Assembly: GCF_000319575.2 (NCBI RefSeq) | Contig: NC_021291.1 | Location: forward strand, 496,001-560,000 | DNA length: 64,000 nucleotides | Source: Spiribacter salinus M19-40 | GTDB lineage: Bacteria; Pseudomonadota; Gammaproteobacteria; Nitrococcales; Nitrococcaceae | Direction of reading: 5' to 3' | Shown: positions 60,465 to 64,000 of the stretch, one piece after another | Layout of the letters: every line of letters starts with the position of its first letter | Position numbering within the stretch: position 1 is the first letter of the stretch | The notes under the pieces: generated by a model | What the model saw: only the letters and a program-made list of their open reading frames with translations | Told to the model about the DNA's origin: nothing | The model's database searches: none | Program-made: the position numbers and the translations under genes

Positions 60465-61548
60465 GCCAGCGACGCTGAGCCCGGAGCTGCAGCAATTGCA
60501 TGCCGGGCTTGGCGAGCGTGGCTCAAGCCAGGTCATTGTGCTCACTGATGACGGTGTCGAGCACATCGAACTGGCCCGCGAAGATATGAATGAGTGGCTA
60601 TCGGGACAGGCTCAAGCGCTCAATCGACAGCGGCGTGGATTGTCTCTACTGGCGGTGGTGATTGCCTTGGTGGCATTGGGGTTCTTAGGCCGCAGCCTGC
60701 ACTTGGAGACGGTGAACGCATCGCTTGATGGCGAGCTCGCAGCGCTTGAGGCACGCGCAGAAACGCTTGGAACGGCCATTGACGGCGTTTTTGCAACGGC
60801 TAATCGCGTCACTGAGGGCCAAGTCGCGCCTGATCAGGCGGATCCGGTGGCCGGGCTGGACTCGGTGGACAATCTCATTGGCGATACGGCCTCCGCGTTT
60901 CGTTTGTACGTCGAATTTACCCGCCGAGCCGTCGATCACTACACCCGGTCGCTCGATGAGGAGTTCGCGACCATTGATACGGATCCCCTCAAGGCACTCG
61001 ATCTCGCCCTGGGTGATGAAGTGTCCTGGGGGGGAGGGATGTCGAATACGGCAGGGGTTGGTGCGCTCTTGAACCTCTATGTTCCCGAAGATTTGCCGAG
61101 CTCGCTACAGACCGTAGCGCGCAGCGAACATTTTCGGGACTATCTGCCGGATCTGAATCCCATGCAAGGCGGACGGATGACTTCGGCCTTTGGTCTGCGT
61201 GAGCATCCTGTAACGGGCGAGCACGTCGCCCATCAAGGCATCGACCTGGTCTCCTGGGATGACCCTCGAATCCGAGCAGCTGGTGGGGGGCAGGTCGTGT
61301 TCGCCGGCACCGATGGGTTATCAGGCAAACGGGTCGTGGTCGACCATGGGATGGGCATCCAAACGGTCTATGCTCATCTCTCGGAGATTGACGTCAAAGA
61401 GGGAGATTGGCTTGAGCGCGGCCAGTGGCTTGGATTGATGGGTAATACCGGGCGCAGCGACGGGGCCCATTTGCATTATGAGGTTCGGGTGAACGATCGG
61501 CATATTGATCCGCTCGCCGTCTTTCGGGTGGCCCGCAATGTTCAATAA
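60448..61548 (+). CDS. M23 (LytM) family peptidase with membrane anchor
   Basis: Predicted D,D-endopeptidase cutting peptidoglycan cross-links. It has 366 residues. A cytoplasmic N-terminus (1 to about 63) is followed by one transmembrane helix (LSLLAVVIALVALGFLG) and a coiled-coil (LDGELAALEARAETLG). The C-terminal M23 domain (about 245-360) carries the zinc and catalytic motifs HQGID (HxxxD) and HLHYE (HxH). The active site looks complete. GTG 60448 or ATG 60457 may start it; GGAGG lies 12 bases before the GTG. It overlaps bactofilins on both sides, so it is probably bound by them at the inner membrane. Confidence 0.92.
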   Translation: MSRMAKPATLSPELQQLHAGLGERGSSQVIVLTDDGVEHIELAREDMNEWLSGQAQALNRQRRGLSLLAVVIALVALGFLGRSLHLETVNASLDGELAALEARAETLGTAIDGVFATANRVTEGQVAPDQADPVAGLDSVDNLIGDTASAFRLYVEFTRRAVDHYTRSLDEEFATIDTDPLKALDLALGDEVSWGGGMSNTAGVGALLNLYVPEDLPSSLQTVARSEHFRDYLPDLNPMQGGRMTSAFGLREHPVTGEHVAHQGIDLVSWDDPRIRAAGGGQVVFAGTDGLSGKRVVVDHGMGIQTVYAHLSEIDVKEGDWLERGQWLGLMGNTGRSDGAHLHYEVRVNDRHIDPLAVFRVARNVQ

Positions 61549-61939
61549 AACCTCAGCTGCAAAGCCGTCGGTCATTAGTGAGGGGACCGCTATGACGGGG
61601 GACCTCGTTTGTTCGGGCGGTCTGCATCTTCAGGGACATGTCAACGGCAAAGTTCAGGCCGCCGGCGTCACGATTGGTGAGCCCGGCAGGTTAAATGGTG
61701 AGCTGTATGCTGATTCCGTCAAGCTAAGCGGACAGTTTGATGGCGATTTGCACTGTCGTGTGTTTCAGGCCACACATACCGCAACGATTGATGGCCGGGT
61801 CACCTGCGCTTCCATGGAGCTTCAATCGGGCGCAGTGATCGCGGGTGAAATCGTCGTGTCTTCCGCAATTAGCCAATCGGGATGGTGGTGCCCAGGAGAG
61901 GACTTGAACCTCCACGGGGTTTCCCCCACTAGCACCTGA
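61538..61939 (+). CDS. Bactofilin, second copy, ending inside antisense tRNA-Leu
   Basis: 133-residue bactofilin. The N-terminus FNKTSAAKPSVISEGTAMTGDLVCSGG is typical, and beta-helix repeats cover about 15-108 (HLQGHVNGKV, GRLNGELYADSVKLSGQFDGDL, TIDGRVTC, SGAVIAGEIVV). The frame then enters the opposite-strand tRNA-Leu at residue 117, so the last 17 residues (WCPGEDLNLHGVSPTST) are tRNA antisense, not family sequence. The domain itself appears complete. It overlaps the M23 gene by 11 bases, giving a coupled bactofilin-peptidase-bactofilin unit. Confidence 0.88.
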   Translation: MFNKTSAAKPSVISEGTAMTGDLVCSGGLHLQGHVNGKVQAAGVTIGEPGRLNGELYADSVKLSGQFDGDLHCRVFQATHTATIDGRVTCASMELQSGAVIAGEIVVSSAISQSGWWCPGEDLNLHGVSPTST

Positions 61940-61972
61940 AGCTAGCGCGTCTACCAATTCCGCCACCTGGGC
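61886..61972 (-). tRNA. tRNA-Leu (anticodon CAG), CCA encoded
   Basis: 87 bases on the minus strand: acceptor GCCCAGG/CCTGGGC and a D arm with GGCGGAATTGGTAGACGC. The anticodon stem is CTAGC/GCTAG with loop TTCAGGT (anticodon CAG, codon CUG). There is a class II long variable arm (TGGGGGAAACCCCG), a T arm with GGTTCAAGTCC, and ACCA at the end. It overlaps the 3' end of the second bactofilin. Confidence 0.97.
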
Positions 61973-62010
61973 TTTACCGTGCAGGCCAGAACTGGCCGAC
62001 AGCGCGGCAG

Positions 62011-62039
62011 AGAATACTGCCCGGCCTTGGTGGTGTCAA
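62011..62039 (-). promoter_or_regulatory. Promoter of tRNA-Leu
   Basis: On the minus strand a perfect -35 TTGACA (62039-62034) and TATTCT (62016-62011) are 17 bases apart. The GC-rich CTGCCGCGC downstream resembles the discriminator of stringently controlled stable-RNA promoters. The start would be at about 62004. A GGCCAG-AA-CTGGCC palindrome (61984-61997) lies in the short leader. Confidence 0.75.
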
Positions 62040-62094
62040 TCGAATCTGCCCCGGCGTGTAGGCACTGTGGCGCGCATGCCGTATCCTGCGCGGC

Positions 62095-64000
62095 ATGTCT
62101 AAACGAACCTCTGATGGTGCCGATCCCGGCAACGACCCCTACCTTGAACGTGAGCGCGAGAAATACGGTGCCCCCGTTCCCAGTCGGGAATATATCACTG
62201 AGCAGCTGGAGGCCCAGGCGCGCCCCCTCTCGCGTAAAGACCTCGCCGAAATCTTTGGCCTGGGCGATGACGAAGATGCCCTCGAAGGGCTGCGCCGCCG
62301 ACTCAAGGCGATGGAGCGCGATGGCCAGCTCGTAAGAAACCGACGTAACGGTTATGTCGTGGTGGACAACGAGGAGCTGGTGCGCGGCCGAATCCGGTCG
62401 GCACCGGACGGCTCGGGCGTTGTGCATCCGGATCGGCCCGGCTCGGATGTCTACCTGGCCCCCCGGGAGATGCAACAGCTGCTCAACGGTGACCGAGTCG
62501 TGGTTCGGTTAGCCGGCCAGGATAAGCAGGGCCGCCCCACCGGTGAGCTGGTTGAAATCATTGAGCATGCCAATCGCGAGATTGCCGGTCGGTACTACGA
62601 GGAGTCGGGTATCGGGTTTGTGGTGCCCAACAACAAGCGCTTGCATCAGGATCTGATTATCCCTGCCGATGGCCGCGCCAATGCGCGCCATGGTGAGTTG
62701 GTGACAGCTGAGGTGGTCAATCAGCCCTCGCAGCGTCGTCAGCCGATTGGCCGAATCATTGAGGTGTTCGGCACCGAGATCGCCGAGGGGGATGAGATCA
62801 CGGTGGCCGCGCGGACCCATGGGATCCCGGTGGAGTGGCCTGAGGAGGTACTGGCTGAGAGTGAGCAGTTCGGCACGGAAGTACCCGAGGCCAATAAAAA
62901 GGGACGCAGAGATCTGCGCGACCTGCCCTTGGTGACCATCGATGGCGCGGATGCCCGCGACTTTGACGATGCCGTCTACTGCGAGCCGTTGAAAGACGGC
63001 TGGAAGCTACTGGTTGCAATCGCTGATGTTGCAGCCTACGTCACGGTGGGTTCGCCTCTGGATACCGAGGCCGCTGAGCGCGGTAACTCGGTTTATTTCC
63101 CTCGTAACGTCGTCCCCATGCTCCCCGAAGTGCTCTCCAACGGTCTGTGCTCACTCAACCCGAAAGTCGACCGGCTGTGCATGGTCTGTGAAATGCACAT
63201 TGATCAGGACGGCGATCTCAAGGATGCCGAGTTCTTTGAAGGCGTGATGAACTCGGCTGCGCGCCTGACTTACGAGGAAGTTGATGCCATCGAGCAGCAT
63301 CGTGACCCGTCGCTTCGGCGTGAGCATGCCGATCTCCTTCCGCATCTTGAGCATTTGTACGGCGCCTTTCATGCCATGCGTCGTGATCGCGAAAAACGCG
63401 GTGCCATCGATTTTGACTCGAGCGAGTCCGTGCTTGAGTTCACTGAGGAAGGGCAGGTTGCCGATATCCACCCGGCGGAGCGTACCGACGCCCACCGGCT
63501 GATCGAGGAGTGCATGGTCAAGGCGAATGTGGCCACGGCACGTTATCTGCGCCGGCACCGTATTCCCGCACTTTATCGTGTCCACGAGCCACCAGCGCTC
63601 GAGCGCCTTCAGAATCTGCGTCAGTTCCTTGAGCAGACGGGGCTGAAACTAGGCGGTGGCGATGAGCCAACGCCGGCGGACTATGCGGCGCTGATCTCGG
63701 AAATCCGCCAGCGCTCAGACCGGCATCTGGTCGAGACCATCATGCTGCGCTCGATGATGGCCGCGGAGTACCGCCCCGACAATGCCGGCCACTTTGGCCT
63801 GGCCCTGGATGCGTACGCGCACTTCACCTCCCCCATCCGGCGTTACCCCGACCTGATCGTGCATCGCGCCATCAAACACATACTGAGCGGGGAGCCGGTG
63901 ACGTCATTCCAGTACACCGAGGATCAGTTGGTCACCGTCGGGGAGCATTGCTCCATGACCGATCGGCGTGCCGAGGAGGCGAGCCGGGATGCCATCATGA
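62095..64000 (+). CDS. rnr: Ribonuclease R, N-terminal part (3' end outside window)
   Basis: Processive 3'-5' exoribonuclease that degrades structured RNA. The frame is open from ATG 62095 to the window edge, 635 codons of an expected 750-850. After a short polar start come the winged-helix HTH_12 domain (PLSRKDLAEIFGLG, LRRRLKAMERDGQLV), two cold-shock domains (GSGVVHPDRPGSDVYL, GIGFVVPNNKRLHQDL), then the RNB catalytic domain. The RNB domain has the Asp cluster in IDGADARDFDDAVYCE and HFGLALDAYAHFTSPIRRYPDL. The S1 domain is missing because of the edge. No good ribosome site is seen before the ATG. Confidence 0.96.
   Translation, partial: MSKRTSDGADPGNDPYLEREREKYGAPVPSREYITEQLEAQARPLSRKDLAEIFGLGDDEDALEGLRRRLKAMERDGQLVRNRRNGYVVVDNEELVRGRIRSAPDGSGVVHPDRPGSDVYLAPREMQQLLNGDRVVVRLAGQDKQGRPTGELVEIIEHANREIAGRYYEESGIGFVVPNNKRLHQDLIIPADGRANARHGELVTAEVVNQPSQRRQPIGRIIEVFGTEIAEGDEITVAARTHGIPVEWPEEVLAESEQFGTEVPEANKKGRRDLRDLPLVTIDGADARDFDDAVYCEPLKDGWKLLVAIADVAAYVTVGSPLDTEAAERGNSVYFPRNVVPMLPEVLSNGLCSLNPKVDRLCMVCEMHIDQDGDLKDAEFFEGVMNSAARLTYEEVDAIEQHRDPSLRREHADLLPHLEHLYGAFHAMRRDREKRGAIDFDSSESVLEFTEEGQVADIHPAERTDAHRLIEECMVKANVATARYLRRHRIPALYRVHEPPALERLQNLRQFLEQTGLKLGGGDEPTPADYAALISEIRQRSDRHLVETIMLRSMMAAEYRPDNAGHFGLALDAYAHFTSPIRRYPDLIVHRAIKHILSGEPVTSFQYTEDQLVTVGEHCSMTDRRAEEASRDAIM

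Noticed and set aside
61888-61939. Treating WCPGEDLNLHGVSPTST as a conserved protein motif.
   Set aside because: It is the well-known translation of the antisense strand of tRNA-Leu, not a protein family motif; kept only as a note on the gene end.

Overview
The window is a gene-dense, GC-rich stretch of bacterial chromosome. It encodes about 66 protein genes and two tRNAs, with no intergenic gap above about 160 bp. I saw no insertion sequence, prophage, CRISPR array, rRNA operon or resistance island. Gene content and order (tamB, rhlB, rnt and E. coli-type pyrC, holC-valS, lptFG, pcnB-folK-panBC, the tsaE-amiC-mutL-miaA-hfq-hflX-hflKC series, hisZ-purA, rnr) point to a gammaproteobacterium. 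Small spacings, many 1-4 base stop/start overlaps, short versions of some genes (a 550-residue MetG) and many acidic residues suggest a streamlined, possibly halophilic Ectothiorhodospiraceae/Spiribacter-like organism. That assignment is inference, not a database result.

Layout, left to right. 1-6.6 kb: end of tamB, rhlB, grxD, rnt-pyrC, argG. 6.6-10.4 kb: a four-gene metal (Mn/Zn) ABC importer whose first permease carries a winged-helix-like tail, preceded by a palindrome. 10.4-15.7 kb: metG-rnfB-nth with a shikimate-kinase-like gene, divergent from mrp-dcd. 15.7-20.4 kb: purM-purN-DUF3108 divergent from DUF2066-hda. 20-25.3 kb: wrbA, acylphosphatase, a coupled pair of monohaem cytochromes c, an SDR protein, trmH, proS. 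25.5-32 kb: ilvH-ilvC-pssA-leuA, then UDG-rimI-MFS-DUF2970. 32-33.5 kb: a sodium:solute symporter behind a TPP riboswitch. 33.5-39.5 kb: holC-valS divergent from lptF-lptG, then an RDD protein.

39.5-47.1 kb: an unrecognised gene, tRNA-Glu(CTC), pcnB-folK-dNK-panB-panC-pgi, and queG. 47.2-57.4 kb: nnr-tsaE-amidase-mutL-miaA-hfq-hflX-hflK-hflC-DUF2065, the conserved RNA, envelope and protease-regulation supercluster. 57.4-59.9 kb: hisZ-purA. 60-62 kb: a bactofilin / M23 peptidase / bactofilin cassette whose last gene ends inside an antisense tRNA-Leu(CAG). 62.1 kb to the end: rnr, cut by the window edge.

Most of the window is housekeeping. The items most worth checking are: the hfq/hflX junction, where the natural ATG is one base out of frame with HflX at a run of five C; the bactofilin-LytM-bactofilin module; two protein genes that terminate inside antisense tRNA genes; the TPP riboswitch with its Shine-Dalgarno sequence buried in the aptamer; the permease/winged-helix fusion; a cytochrome c4-like protein apparently split into two genes; and an ilvH with no large-subunit gene beside it.
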